From: CAYFJO01 sp964343305
GTDB lineage: Bacteria > Planctomycetota > Planctomycetia > Pirellulales > Pirellulaceae
Length of the DNA stretch: 64,000 bases
Direction: 5' to 3'
Assembly: GCA_964343305.1 (NCBI GenBank)
Contig: CAYFJO010000012.1
Span: forward strand, 1-64,000
Shown: one piece after another, positions 47,807-56,138 of the stretch
Position numbering within the stretch: the first letter of the stretch is position 1
How the letters are laid out: each line of letters starts with the position of its first letter
The notes under the pieces: generated by a model
Told to the model about the DNA's origin: nothing
The model's database searches: none
The model's input: the letters and a program-made list of their open reading frames with translations, nothing else
Program-made: the position numbers and the translations under genes

Positions 47807-50065
47807 ATGCGTTCATCTGATCGATTCGTGCGCCTCTTTTGCACGTTTGCGTCTGTTGCCGCATTTTCATTGCTCGCTGCGTGTAAACCTAACAGCTCGC
47901 CGAGTCAAGCGGACTCCGTTCAAACACCAATTCAGCAGGCGACGCAACCCTCATTGTCAAATCAAGTAGCTCAAGCAACGATCGTGTCTTCGCGATCCTT
48001 CGGTCAGCCGTCAGCCGTCGCAACCCTTGAGTTGTTTCCCAGCTACAACACGGTTGGCGTCAACGTGGCTTTGACCATTGCAGATCCGCAGAAGGACGCG
48101 TGGGCATCACTTGAGTCTGGTCCGGCAGCGGATCGATTCAAACGTGGCTTCCCGCTGTCGCGCGTCGACAACGAGTTTCAGCGATTGTCGGGTTGCATCT
48201 TTTGGTGCCAACCTGAGGCGAACTATCACGTCCGTGTTACGCTTCACGACGCGACAACGTCCGAGCTTGATGGCGTCGTACTCAACGGCAGAGTGACGAC
48301 CCGGCGCAATCCCAGTTTTCCGCAACCAGAGAAGACACTGTATGTAAGCCCAGCGGGAAAAGGGAAAGCTTTCACGCGGTCGAAGCCGGGCGCATTGAAA
48401 GACGGGTTGGCAAGCGTACGTGCAGGGCAGCGGCTGATGCTGCTCGAAGGGACGTATTCTGTTGGTAATCTCAAGTTGGCGCAGAGTGGTTCAGTCGGCA
48501 AACCGATTCAGATTGAAGGAGAGACGCGCGGCAAAGTGGTCCTTGACGGGGCTCAGGCAAAACGCATTACGTGGCGAGAGTCGGCCCAGCACAAAGGGCT
48601 CTATATTGCAGATTCCGAAGCGATCAATCCGAACCTCGTCCTGGCGGACGGCAAGCGGCTTTATCCACACCAAACGCTGGATGATCTGTTGAATCACAAG
48701 ATAACCGTCGGGCTCGATGTGAAAGGCCGAGTTCGATTTGATGCGGAGTTGGACGGCTTCTACCGCAACCCAAGTCAGAACCCGTTGCTCAACGGCAATT
48801 GGCGAGCGCCGCGCCGCTTGTACGTCAAGTTTCGCGACAACTCTGACCCGAACGGCAAAGCGATGGTCGTCACTCGTTTTAACCACGGCCTGACAATCGC
48901 GGGGCAATCGTACGTGACTTTAAAGAACCTGCGGTTCGCGCATTTTGGTCGTGCGCCCACCGGTGTGGCTCTTGATCTGAGGAATTGCCACGACATCGTT
49001 GTCGATCACTGCACGTTTGGCATGAACGATATTGGCATTTCGTTAAAGGACGACTGCAGTCGTATCACGATTCAAGACAGCGAGTTTTTCGACTCGATGC
49101 AGGGATACTTCGCCTGGAAGATAAAGGCGACCTACGATCTGCATGCTCCTTACTCGACCATCTTTCCGTACCTGAGCCGCATGTTAGAGCGCGGCGGCAT
49201 CATCTATTCACACGGTTTTCGCGGGCGCGGGATTGTCACGCGACGCTGCCGATTTCACGACTTTGCTCAAGCCGGCCATCTTGGACCAGCGAGTTTCAAC
49301 CGCCAATTTCAGGACAGCTACGAAATCGACTTTCACGACAACGTGGTATTCAACTGTACGGAAGATGGCATGGAGTTGGACGGCGACGCGCGCAACATCC
49401 GCATCTGGGGCAACACGTTTCATCACTGCAACGCCCCGCTGTCACTGGCGGTTGCCAGCGGCGGCCCGACCTACGTTCTACGAAACGTATTCCATTCGAT
49501 CACCGCCGACATCTTTACAATTGTTCCCGCCGACGGCCTGAAAACCGAACCAGGACATGCATTCAAATTTTCAACCGGCGACACCAAGTCGCGCATCGGC
49601 GATCTGTTCCTGATCCACAACACGATCGACGCCGGCAACACAGCCGTTGGGTTTCATCTGACGTCGCCCGCGCGATGGAAACGGTGTTTCGCCCGCAACA
49701 ACGCTGTTGTCTCGGACCTCAATCACGCGCTACAAGTGCAGACGCAAGAGCCGCTACCGATCGACATCGACTACAACGCCTATTGGACACATCGTGGCCC
49801 AACCATTGGCCACGTCGGCCCGCGCACCAGCGACTCCAAGACGGCAGTCATGATGAAAAGCATCGAACAATTCCGCAAACTCGGCTGGGAAAAGCACGGC
49901 TTGATCGCTCGCCCTGGGTTCATTGATGCTGCAAAGCACAACTACCGTCTGAAGTCACACAGCGTCTTAATCAACCGAGGCCAGCTCATTCACGGCATCA
50001 ACGATCTCCACACGCCCGACTCGCGCCCGGACATTGGTGCATTCGAGTTGCACTCGAAAGAGTGA
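47807..50065 (+). CDS. Lipoprotein with right-handed parallel beta-helix
   Basis: A 752-residue exported lipoprotein. The ATG at 47807 follows GAAGGA; the frame upstream is not used. Residues 1-26 form the signal with lipobox SLLAAC. After a Gln/Ser/Thr-rich linker (about 27-70) comes a beta-sandwich region and then (about 180-520) a parallel beta-helix: GAQAKRITWRESAQHKGLY, YVTLKNLRFAHFG, NCHDIVVDHCTFGMNDIGIS, SRITIQDSEFFDS, GDARNIRIWGNTFHHC, with the usual stacked Asn/Cys turns, as in pectate lyases and polysaccharide-degrading or surface proteins. The C-terminal part has PDIGAFEL, common in such proteins. No catalytic triad was located by eye, so enzyme activity is open. Confidence 0.82.
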   Translation: MRSSDRFVRLFCTFASVAAFSLLAACKPNSSPSQADSVQTPIQQATQPSLSNQVAQATIVSSRSFGQPSAVATLELFPSYNTVGVNVALTIADPQKDAWASLESGPAADRFKRGFPLSRVDNEFQRLSGCIFWCQPEANYHVRVTLHDATTSELDGVVLNGRVTTRRNPSFPQPEKTLYVSPAGKGKAFTRSKPGALKDGLASVRAGQRLMLLEGTYSVGNLKLAQSGSVGKPIQIEGETRGKVVLDGAQAKRITWRESAQHKGLYIADSEAINPNLVLADGKRLYPHQTLDDLLNHKITVGLDVKGRVRFDAELDGFYRNPSQNPLLNGNWRAPRRLYVKFRDNSDPNGKAMVVTRFNHGLTIAGQSYVTLKNLRFAHFGRAPTGVALDLRNCHDIVVDHCTFGMNDIGISLKDDCSRITIQDSEFFDSMQGYFAWKIKATYDLHAPYSTIFPYLSRMLERGGIIYSHGFRGRGIVTRRCRFHDFAQAGHLGPASFNRQFQDSYEIDFHDNVVFNCTEDGMELDGDARNIRIWGNTFHHCNAPLSLAVASGGPTYVLRNVFHSITADIFTIVPADGLKTEPGHAFKFSTGDTKSRIGDLFLIHNTIDAGNTAVGFHLTSPARWKRCFARNNAVVSDLNHALQVQTQEPLPIDIDYNAYWTHRGPTIGHVGPRTSDSKTAVMMKSIEQFRKLGWEKHGLIARPGFIDAAKHNYRLKSHSVLINRGQLIHGINDLHTPDSRPDIGAFELHSKE

Positions 50066-50268
50066 TGGAAAGGGTGGCGAGACTTCGTTGGGCATGTCGT
50101 TGGGCTGCTGGTTTTTGCCTGTCGGTGCATCCCAATTCTCTGTGGCCTAGAGGCTGTACGCCAACTTGAAATGCACGCTGGCCGTCGGCGCGAGAGGGCA
50201 TTACCATGTTTAGGAATCTCGTGTAGACCATCGTTACGTGAGCAAACAAGCAACGGAAACAAGCAAAC

Positions 50269-52668
50269 ATGCAGGAAGACGTTCGCCACCGCCCGGAGAT
50301 TACGTCGGCCGAGGCGGTCCGGCTTGCTCGTGAGTTCTATGACATTGACGCCACCGCTCAAGAGTTGCCCAGTGAACGGGATCAAAACTTTGAGCTGCGA
50401 TGTCAATCCGGGCAACAGTTTGTGCTGAAGATTGCAAACGCCGATGCGGTGCGTGGCATCTTGGATTGCCAGAACCAGGCCATGCAACGCATCGCCGAAC
50501 GAAGCGGCAGTGTGATTTGTCCGACGATCTGCGAAACAGGGTCAGGGCAGCAAATCACTGAGATTTCCGGTCCGCGTGATTCGCATCATGACGTTCGATT
50601 GGTGACGTGGGTTCTAGGTGTGCCGCTTGCCAAGGTCCAGCCCCACTCGCCGGAATTGCTGCGCAATCTTGGACGTGTGCTTGGGCAGATTAGCACGGCG
50701 CTTGATGGGTTTTCGCACCCCGCGGCGGTTCGAGAGTTTCCTTGGGACCTGGCACGCGCGCGTGACGTCATCCACGAAAAGGGGGCTGTGATTTCAGATC
50801 CAAGTCGCCGAGATCTTGTCGCACATTTCGTGACGACCTATGAAAGTGCCGCAGCCGCGAGAATTGACGGACTTCGAACAAGTGTTATTCACAACGACGC
50901 GAACGACTACAACGTCTTGGTTGACGATCGACCATCGTCCAATCGCCGCGTCACAGGCCTGATTGATTTTGGCGACATGGTTTACTCCTGCACGGTCTAT
51001 GAACTGGCAGTATGTCTGGCTTATGCGATGCTCGACAAGCCCGATCCGATTGCAACGGTTGCGGACGTCGTCGCGGGCTATCATGAGATATTTCCGCTAA
51101 CCGATACGGAGATCGAAGTATTGTTTCCGCTGGCATGCATGCGACTTTGTACGAGCGTTTCAATGTCCGCGTATCAGCGGCAACTCGCTCCCGATAACGA
51201 ATATCTTTCAATCAGTGAAAGGCCTGTGTGGCAACTCTTGGAGAAGTTGCGACAAGTTGAACCGTCCCGCGCGATGGATGCGTTTCGGCTGGCTTGTGCA
51301 GCGGCGGCGTATCCTGCATCGGCCGGCGGTCCGAGTTTCCCAACCGATGCTGAAATGCGCCCCGATGAAATACTCGCCAGGCGTCAAACGCTGCTTGGCA
51401 AGTCGCTGGGCGTGTCGTATCGCAGCCCCTTGAAAATTGTCCGTGGTCGCGGCCAGTATCTTTATGACGATGCAGGCAACGAATATCTGGACTGCGTGAA
51501 TAACGTCTGCCACGTCGGCCATTGCCATCCACATGTCGTCGCGGCGGCAACGCGCCAGATCGCGACGCTGAACACCAACACGCGATATCTGCACGAAACG
51601 ATCGTGCGGTATGCCGAGCGGCTGACGGCGACGTTGCCCGATCCGCTTGCGGTTTGTTTTTTCGTCAATTCTGGCAGCGAGGCAAACGACCTGGCTTTGC
51701 GTTTGGCCCGCTCCCACACGGGCGGAACCGAAATCGTCGTTGTGGACGGGGCGTATCATGGCAATCTGTCGTCGCTCATCGACATTAGCCCCTACAAGTT
51801 CGACGGTCCTGGTGGTCGGGGTGCGCCATCTTTCGTTCACAAAACGGTAGTGCCCGACGCCTATCGTGGACCCTACAAATACGACGATCCGGACACCGGC
51901 CGCAAATACGCCGAGCACGTGCAAACCGAACTGCGTCGCTTGTCCGTGCCAGGCGTTGGCCAGTCGCGTCGCCAGGTTGCGGCATTCATTTGCGAGTCGT
52001 TGCTGAGCTGCGGCGGTCAGATTGTTTTGCCCAAGGGCTATCTCCGCGAAGTCTACGATCACGTTCGCGCCGCGCAAGGCGTCTGCATCGCCGATGAAGT
52101 ACAAGTGGGATTCGGCCGAGTTGGTTCGCACTTCTGGGGTTTCGAAACTCAGGGCGTCGTGCCGGATATCGTCACGATGGGAAAACCGATCGGCAACGGA
52201 CATCCACTCGGCGCGGTCGTGACAACGCCTGAGATCGCCGAGTCGTTCGCCACTGGGATGGAGTACTTCAACACCTACGGCGGCAATCCGGTGTCATGCG
52301 CGGTGGGACTGGCAGTGCTTGAAACCATCAAAAGCGAACGGCTCCAAGATCACGCCGCCCAGGTTGGCAGCGAATTGAAGGCAAGCCTGACACAACTGAT
52401 GACGAAACACTCAGTCATTGGCGACGTGCGAGGCCTGGGCTTGTTCTTGGGAGTCGAGCTGGTGCGCGATCGAGCCACGCTGGAACCAGCAGCCGACCTT
52501 GCCAGCCACATCGTCGAACGAGCAAAAGACGAGGGCATCCTGCTAAGCACCGACGGTCCACTGCACAACGTCCTCAAGATCAAGCCGCCGCTCCCCTTCT
52601 CGCTGGACAACGCCGCCCGCCTGGTCGCCACCATCGATAAGATTCTTTCGAAAGACCGTAACGAATAG
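50269..52668 (+). CDS. Fusion of an aminoglycoside-phosphotransferase-like kinase and a class III aminotransferase (phospholyase-like)
   Basis: A 799-residue two-domain protein. Residues about 10-330 form an APH-type kinase with the catalytic loop H208-N-D210-x4-N215 (HNDANDYNVLV) and the metal motif IDFGD (233-235). Residues about 370-799 form a class III PLP enzyme with SGSEANDLALRLAR, DEVQVGFGRVG and PLP lysine K639 (MGKPIGNGHPLG). This pairing corresponds to the vertebrate hydroxylysine kinase and the AGXT2L-type phospholyase, joined in one chain: kinase phosphorylates a hydroxy-amine, the PLP domain eliminates phosphate. In many bacteria the fusion also carries a peptidase M23 domain between the two; here that is absent. 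Likely substrates are hydroxylysine or ethanolamine-like compounds. Confidence 0.85.
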   Translation: MQEDVRHRPEITSAEAVRLAREFYDIDATAQELPSERDQNFELRCQSGQQFVLKIANADAVRGILDCQNQAMQRIAERSGSVICPTICETGSGQQITEISGPRDSHHDVRLVTWVLGVPLAKVQPHSPELLRNLGRVLGQISTALDGFSHPAAVREFPWDLARARDVIHEKGAVISDPSRRDLVAHFVTTYESAAAARIDGLRTSVIHNDANDYNVLVDDRPSSNRRVTGLIDFGDMVYSCTVYELAVCLAYAMLDKPDPIATVADVVAGYHEIFPLTDTEIEVLFPLACMRLCTSVSMSAYQRQLAPDNEYLSISERPVWQLLEKLRQVEPSRAMDAFRLACAAAAYPASAGGPSFPTDAEMRPDEILARRQTLLGKSLGVSYRSPLKIVRGRGQYLYDDAGNEYLDCVNNVCHVGHCHPHVVAAATRQIATLNTNTRYLHETIVRYAERLTATLPDPLAVCFFVNSGSEANDLALRLARSHTGGTEIVVVDGAYHGNLSSLIDISPYKFDGPGGRGAPSFVHKTVVPDAYRGPYKYDDPDTGRKYAEHVQTELRRLSVPGVGQSRRQVAAFICESLLSCGGQIVLPKGYLREVYDHVRAAQGVCIADEVQVGFGRVGSHFWGFETQGVVPDIVTMGKPIGNGHPLGAVVTTPEIAESFATGMEYFNTYGGNPVSCAVGLAVLETIKSERLQDHAAQVGSELKASLTQLMTKHSVIGDVRGLGLFLGVELVRDRATLEPAADLASHIVERAKDEGILLSTDGPLHNVLKIKPPLPFSLDNAARLVATIDKILSKDRNE

Positions 52669-52805
52669 GATTTCACACAATTGTGCGACGATCAGGCTCG
52701 CAACACCGGGCAAGTTTCGGCGCGGACTTTGCGAGCATCCCCACGGGCATCTAAACTACAATCCTATTGAAACATTATCTTTCCCCATCAGTCGAAGCGA
52801 ACGAA

Positions 52806-54395
52806 ATGAAACTTGATCTTGTAACTCCAGCCACGTCCCTCATGCTTATTGTTGCGGTTTGCATCGTCGTCACTCCAATCGAAGTCTTGGTCTTGTTGTC
52901 GAGCACGGCGTCGCTGTCTGCCGCCGATTCTGTTCGTCCTAATGTGATTGTCATCTATACCGACGACCAGGGTTATGGCGATGCGAGTTGTCTAAATCCG
53001 GAAGCTAAATTCAAAACACCTAATTTGGATCGCCTGGCACGAGAGGGAATCACCTTTACCGACGGGCATTGTTCCGACACGGTATGCACGCCTTCTCGCT
53101 ATGGCTTACTTACCGGGCGCTACAGTTGGCGCACCGAACTCAAGCGAGGTGTATTCGGTGCCGAGCGCCCCTGCCTGATTGCTGAGGGGCGAATGACCCT
53201 GGCTTCGCTGCTGCGCGATCACGGCTACCAGACCGCCATGGTTGGGAAGTGGCATTTGGGAATGGACTTTCCGGGTGATCGTAACACGCGGGACTGGAGC
53301 CAGCCGGTCAAAGACATGCCGCTGGACAAGGGCTTCGACTATTTCTGGGGCATTCCGGCTTCTATGAACTACGGAGTGCTGGCCTGGTTCGAGGGGCGTC
53401 ACGCTAAGGTCCCGCCGACGCAATACACCCAAAAGAAACCAAACAAGATTGCGCTCTCCGATTACCGGATCATGCCACCGTACGATAAGACCGCGAAGGT
53501 GGCCCCGGCAGACCAGGTCAAAAGCAAGCTCGAAGTCGCACCCGACTTCATCGACATTGAATGCTTGGACCGATTTACCACCAAGGCCATCGAATGGATG
53601 AGGCAGCGGGACAGGAACAAGCCGTTTTTCCTCTATTTGCCGTACACCTCGCCGCACAAGCCGGTCATTCCGATGAAACGATTTCGCGGCCAGGGCAAAG
53701 CCGGTGCCTACGGGGAATTTATGATCGAGACCGACTGGCACGTCGGGCGAATCCTCGAGTTCCTCGATCAAGAACGGCTGGTGGAAAACACCCTGGTCGT
53801 ATTCACCAGCGACAACGGCCCTGAGAACACCTGGAAGCAGCGTGCGTCGAAGTTCAGTCATCAGAGCAATGGGCAGTACCGTGAGGGAAAGCGATCCATT
53901 TACGAAGGCGGGCACCGGGTACCTTTTTTCATTCGCTGGCCAGCAGGCATCACTAAGCCGGGGCTGAAATACCATGGACCGGTGTGTCAGACCGACCTGC
54001 TGGCCACCTTCGCCGAAATGCTAGGAGTGAAGCTGCCAGCGGGCGCGGGAGAAGACAGCCAGAGTTTGTTCAGAGTATTGACGGAAGGCACGACTCTGAA
54101 ACGCGTGCCGATGATTCATCACAGCAGCAGCGGAGGTTTCGCGATTCGCGAGAGTAAGTGGAAACTCGTCATGGGAACTGGGAAACGCAAGCAGCGGGAA
54201 TTGTACGATTTGTCCTCCGATCCTGGTGAGTCCAATAACGTGATTGCAAAGCACCCTGATATTGCGAAGCGGCTGGAAGGGACACTTACTCAAATCGTGG
54301 TGAACGGCCGGAGTACGCCCGGTGATCCGGCTTCGAACGATACCGAGTACTGGATCGACCTCTTTTGGATGGATGAGAACGACTACCTTCGTTGA
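52806..54395 (+). CDS. Secreted formylglycine-dependent arylsulfatase-like protein
   Basis: A 529-residue sulfatase. The ATG at 52806 begins MKLDLVTPATSLMLI, an N-terminal export segment of about 40 residues ending SLSAAD. The formylglycine motif is C94-T-P-S-R98 and the first metal pair is D53-D54 in IYTDDQGYGD. Further family features are VGKWHLGMDFPG, LPYTSPHKPV and the second metal site FTSDNGPENTW. The C-terminal half has LYDLSSDPGESNNV, common to family S1 arylsulfatases. It belongs to a different subfamily from the sulfatase at 13414, judged by the CTPSR/CRPSR difference and the insert lengths. Substrate unknown. Confidence 0.93.
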   Translation: MKLDLVTPATSLMLIVAVCIVVTPIEVLVLLSSTASLSAADSVRPNVIVIYTDDQGYGDASCLNPEAKFKTPNLDRLAREGITFTDGHCSDTVCTPSRYGLLTGRYSWRTELKRGVFGAERPCLIAEGRMTLASLLRDHGYQTAMVGKWHLGMDFPGDRNTRDWSQPVKDMPLDKGFDYFWGIPASMNYGVLAWFEGRHAKVPPTQYTQKKPNKIALSDYRIMPPYDKTAKVAPADQVKSKLEVAPDFIDIECLDRFTTKAIEWMRQRDRNKPFFLYLPYTSPHKPVIPMKRFRGQGKAGAYGEFMIETDWHVGRILEFLDQERLVENTLVVFTSDNGPENTWKQRASKFSHQSNGQYREGKRSIYEGGHRVPFFIRWPAGITKPGLKYHGPVCQTDLLATFAEMLGVKLPAGAGEDSQSLFRVLTEGTTLKRVPMIHHSSSGGFAIRESKWKLVMGTGKRKQRELYDLSSDPGESNNVIAKHPDIAKRLEGTLTQIVVNGRSTPGDPASNDTEYWIDLFWMDENDYLR

Positions 54396-54658
54396 GCGAT
54401 GTGTCAGAGAATACAAAGAACCGGTACGCGTAGGCTGGGACTTCGTCCCGAACGGATATCCGAACAAAGGGTCGGGACGGAGTTCCAACCTACGGATCTT
54501 TCACAACCTGGATCCGATCAAGTGGTCGAGTGGGACTGAATTGTCCCAACTGATTCGAAGTTCGTTTGACTCTAAAGTTGCTCACGCGCGCCGATAGCGA
54601 GCAAGAGGCCGCGCACAGCCCAGAGCCGGAAACGACGATCGATATTGGCGAACAGGGT
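54396..54658. other. Intergenic region before the assembly gap
   Basis: It holds the double-hairpin repeat at 54430-54493. The remaining 160 bases contain no start-to-stop gene. Because it ends in unknown bases, a gene interrupted by the gap cannot be excluded. Confidence 0.4.
54430..54493. repeat. Double-hairpin repeat, GGCTGGGACTTCGTCCC type
   Basis: It starts GTAGGCTGGGACTTCGTCCC and ends with GTCGGGACGGAGTTCCAACC + TAC. The two halves are inverted with respect to each other around about 20 bases. Stem sequences differ from the other repeats, but the GTAG...CTAC frame is kept. It lies 35 bases after the sulfatase stop codon. Confidence 0.75.
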
Positions 54659-54758
54659 NNNNNNNNNNNNNNNNNNNNNNNNNNNNNNNNNNNNNNNNNN
54701 NNNNNNNNNNNNNNNNNNNNNNNNNNNNNNNNNNNNNNNNNNNNNNNNNNNNNNNNNN
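54659..54758. other. Assembly gap of 100 N
   Basis: Exactly 100 unknown bases, the conventional length for a scaffold join of unknown size. Linkage of the left (1-54658) and right (54759-64000) parts therefore depends on scaffolding. Confidence 0.98.
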
Positions 54759-54774
54759 TCAGGATTTGACAGAA

Positions 54775-54825
54775 ACGAAAAAAGCATCGAAAGTTAGAAC
54801 AGCAAGTGCCATTCTTCCCGATGCT
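54775..54825 (-). terminator. Terminator after tRNA-Gln
   Basis: On the minus strand AGCATCG (54825-54819) pairs with CGATGCT (54789-54783), followed directly by TTTTTT. The loop is long (29 bases) and may contain extra pairing. It lies 17 bases beyond the tRNA 3-prime end. Confidence 0.6.
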
Positions 54826-54841
54826 CTTTCAACTGACGGAG

Positions 54842-54913
54842 TTACCCGGCAAGGACTTGAACCTTGAATGAGGGAACCAAAATCCCTAGTGTTACCAATT
54901 ACACCACCGGGTA
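54842..54913 (-). tRNA. tRNA-Gln (anticodon TTG)
   Basis: A standard 72-base tRNA. The acceptor stem is TACCCGG/CCGGGTA with an A discriminator and no encoded CCA. The D arm is GTGTAATTGGTAACAC, the anticodon stem AGGGA/TCCCT encloses TTTTGGT (anticodon TTG, reads CAA), and the T arm is AAGG-TTCAAGT-CCTT. T8, A14 and the GG of the D loop are in place. It starts 15 bases after the rex stop codon on the same strand. In an organism with GatCAB (genes at 58789-62143) this tRNA would first be charged with Glu and then amidated. Confidence 0.95.
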
Positions 54914-54928
54914 ATTCGAGGTAATAGC

Positions 54929-55606
54929 TTACGAACTCTTTGCCTGTTTCACAACCGCGAATGAAAGCTGTTCCAACTCGATCGCCAAATCCACACCAAT
55001 GACGCTGACGGACTCGGGCACAGCCAGCGTCACGGGGGCGAAATTCAACATTCCTGTGATTCCCGCGGCGACCAATTGGTCAGCCACCGATTGGGCCTGC
55101 AGGGCGGGAACTGCGATGATCGCCATGTTGATGCTTCGCGACTGGATAAAGTCCGGCAACTCATCAAACCGATAAACATGGATTCCTTCGATGGACGAAC
55201 CGATCCTCGTTTCATCGATATCAAACGCCGCCGCAATGCGAAACCCCTGGTCGTCAAAGCCCTTGTAGCCCAACAAGGCACGGCCCAGGTTTCCCACGCC
55301 GATCAGAACGACCGGCCACTCTCGATCCGTACCCAGTATTCGCTTAATCTCGTCAATCAACTCTTCACAGCGATAGCCCACGCCTGGATATCCGAATTGG
55401 CCAAAGGTGGTCAAGTCTTTTCGGACCTGAGCGTCCGAAAACCCCAACACTTGACCAAGTGCAGTAGAACTGACCGTCTCCTTGCCGTCGCGTACGAGGT
55501 GTTGCAATTCACGTAGGTAGAGACTGAGGCGGCTGATGACCGCCTTGGGTGGCGACGGCAGTTGCTCGCTGCCATCCGGTGGCAAGTTGTCGTTCGAGTC
55601 GCTCAT
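54929..55606 (-). CDS. rex: Redox-sensing transcriptional repressor Rex
   Basis: A 225-residue Rex. It senses the NADH/NAD ratio and releases DNA when NADH binds. The winged-helix part (about residues 20-90) has PKAVISRLSLYLRELQHL, SSTALGQVLGFSDAQVRKDL and FGQFGYPGVGYRCEELI. The Rossmann part has LIGVGNLGRALLGY (GxGxxG), FDIDETRIGS and the C-terminal swapped helix. A polar N-terminal tail of about 20 residues is extra. In other bacteria Rex controls fermentation and respiration genes. No full Rex operator (TTGTGAANNNNTTCACAA) was found near its own start. The tRNA-Gln gene follows it by 15 bases with no terminator between. Confidence 0.94.
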   Translation of the reverse strand: MSDSNDNLPPDGSEQLPSPPKAVISRLSLYLRELQHLVRDGKETVSSTALGQVLGFSDAQVRKDLTTFGQFGYPGVGYRCEELIDEIKRILGTDREWPVVLIGVGNLGRALLGYKGFDDQGFRIAAAFDIDETRIGSSIEGIHVYRFDELPDFIQSRSINMAIIAVPALQAQSVADQLVAAGITGMLNFAPVTLAVPESVSVIGVDLAIELEQLSFAVVKQAKSS

Positions 55607-55712
55607 CCGTCCTGCTGGGTTCTGGAGGCGTCATCAATTCTCGCGATTCAATTCCCACAACGCAAGTTAATGTGGGCAGGCGGACGTAAGTCACAAAGAA
55701 CTCTGAAGAACG

Positions 55713-55750
55713 TAAAAAACGGGCTCGAATTTCTTTCGAAATCCGAGCCC
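55713..55750 (-). terminator. Rho-independent terminator upstream of rex
   Basis: GGGCTCG (55750-55744 on the minus strand) pairs with CGAGCCC (55727-55721), with a second helix ATTTC/GAAAT inside and a 4-base loop. On the minus strand it is followed by GTTTTTTACG. It ends a transcript that starts upstream of rex, not rex itself. Confidence 0.85.
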
Positions 55751-55769
55751 TTCGTGTTCTCGTGAAAGA

Positions 55770-55868
55770 TCAGTTGGTGATCCTTACGAGGTCGGTGGCT
55801 TGCCCAATCGGCAACCCGCCGGCTGCCATGTCAGGCAGTGCCACCTCGTTGGCTAAAACAGAAATAAT
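55770..55868 (-). CDS. Candidate small open frame(s) behind a strong ribosome-binding site
   Basis: AAGGAGG at 55886-55880 (minus strand) is a near-perfect Shine-Dalgarno. Seven bases later a GTG (55872) opens a 13-codon frame NYFCFSQRGGTA that stops at 55831. In the +1 frame an open stretch from 55868 to a TGA at 55770 reads SVLANEVALPDMAAGGLPIG then QATDLVRITN, without ATG at its start (it could begin at ATT, or be reached by a frameshift from the GTG frame). A strong terminator follows 20 bases on. The composition of the longer frame is protein-like. Whether a peptide is made is unproven; the transcript could instead be a regulatory RNA. Confidence 0.35.
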   Translation of the reverse strand: MISVLANEVALPDMAAGGLPIGQATDLVRITN

Positions 55869-55983
55869 TCACTGAACCACCTCCTTCCCACTAGTTTTCT
55901 CCCGCTTCGATCGCTGTAGCCAAGATGCGACCTCTTCGCGAGCTTCTAGTCCGTCGCACTGCGTTCGTGCGACACGATATCTT

Positions 55984-56012
55984 TATATTCGCAGAAACGC
56001 CGCGAACTTCAA
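55984..56012 (-). promoter_or_regulatory. Predicted sigma-70-type promoter of the small transcript
   Basis: On the minus strand TTGAAG (56012-56007) and AATATA (55989-55984) are 17 bases apart. Transcription would start near 55976, just ahead of the hairpin GTCGCAC/GTGCGAC (55973-55953), which would form the 5-prime end of the RNA. Confidence 0.45.
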
Positions 56013-56138
56013 GAGTGATTGTGATAGCAAACGGACAGCAATTTTGCGCGTGGGTTCGGGGAAAATATGGATGAATCCCGGAGGAAAACTTCGTAACATA
56101 TGGCTGTACCATTATTTCGGATTGCAGGAGCTTGACAC

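Larger units (their letters stand above)
55607..56138. other. Intergenic region containing a candidate small transcript on the minus strand
   Basis: About 530 bases between the divergent rex and hydrolase genes. On the minus strand, a promoter (55984-56012), a 5-prime hairpin (55953-55973), a Shine-Dalgarno (55880-55886), short open frames and a terminator (55713-55750) are placed in order. These are listed separately. The part 55607-55712 is ordinary rex upstream sequence. Confidence 0.5.

Noticed and set aside
48985..49926. 313-codon plus-strand frame inside the beta-helix gene
   Set aside because: It is the +1 shadow of the beta-helix frame; Arg/His/Ser-rich and without a start signal.
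51208..52203. 331-codon minus-strand frame opposite the kinase-aminotransferase fusion
   Set aside because: Antisense to the conserved PLP domain; the codon pattern follows from the plus-strand gene.
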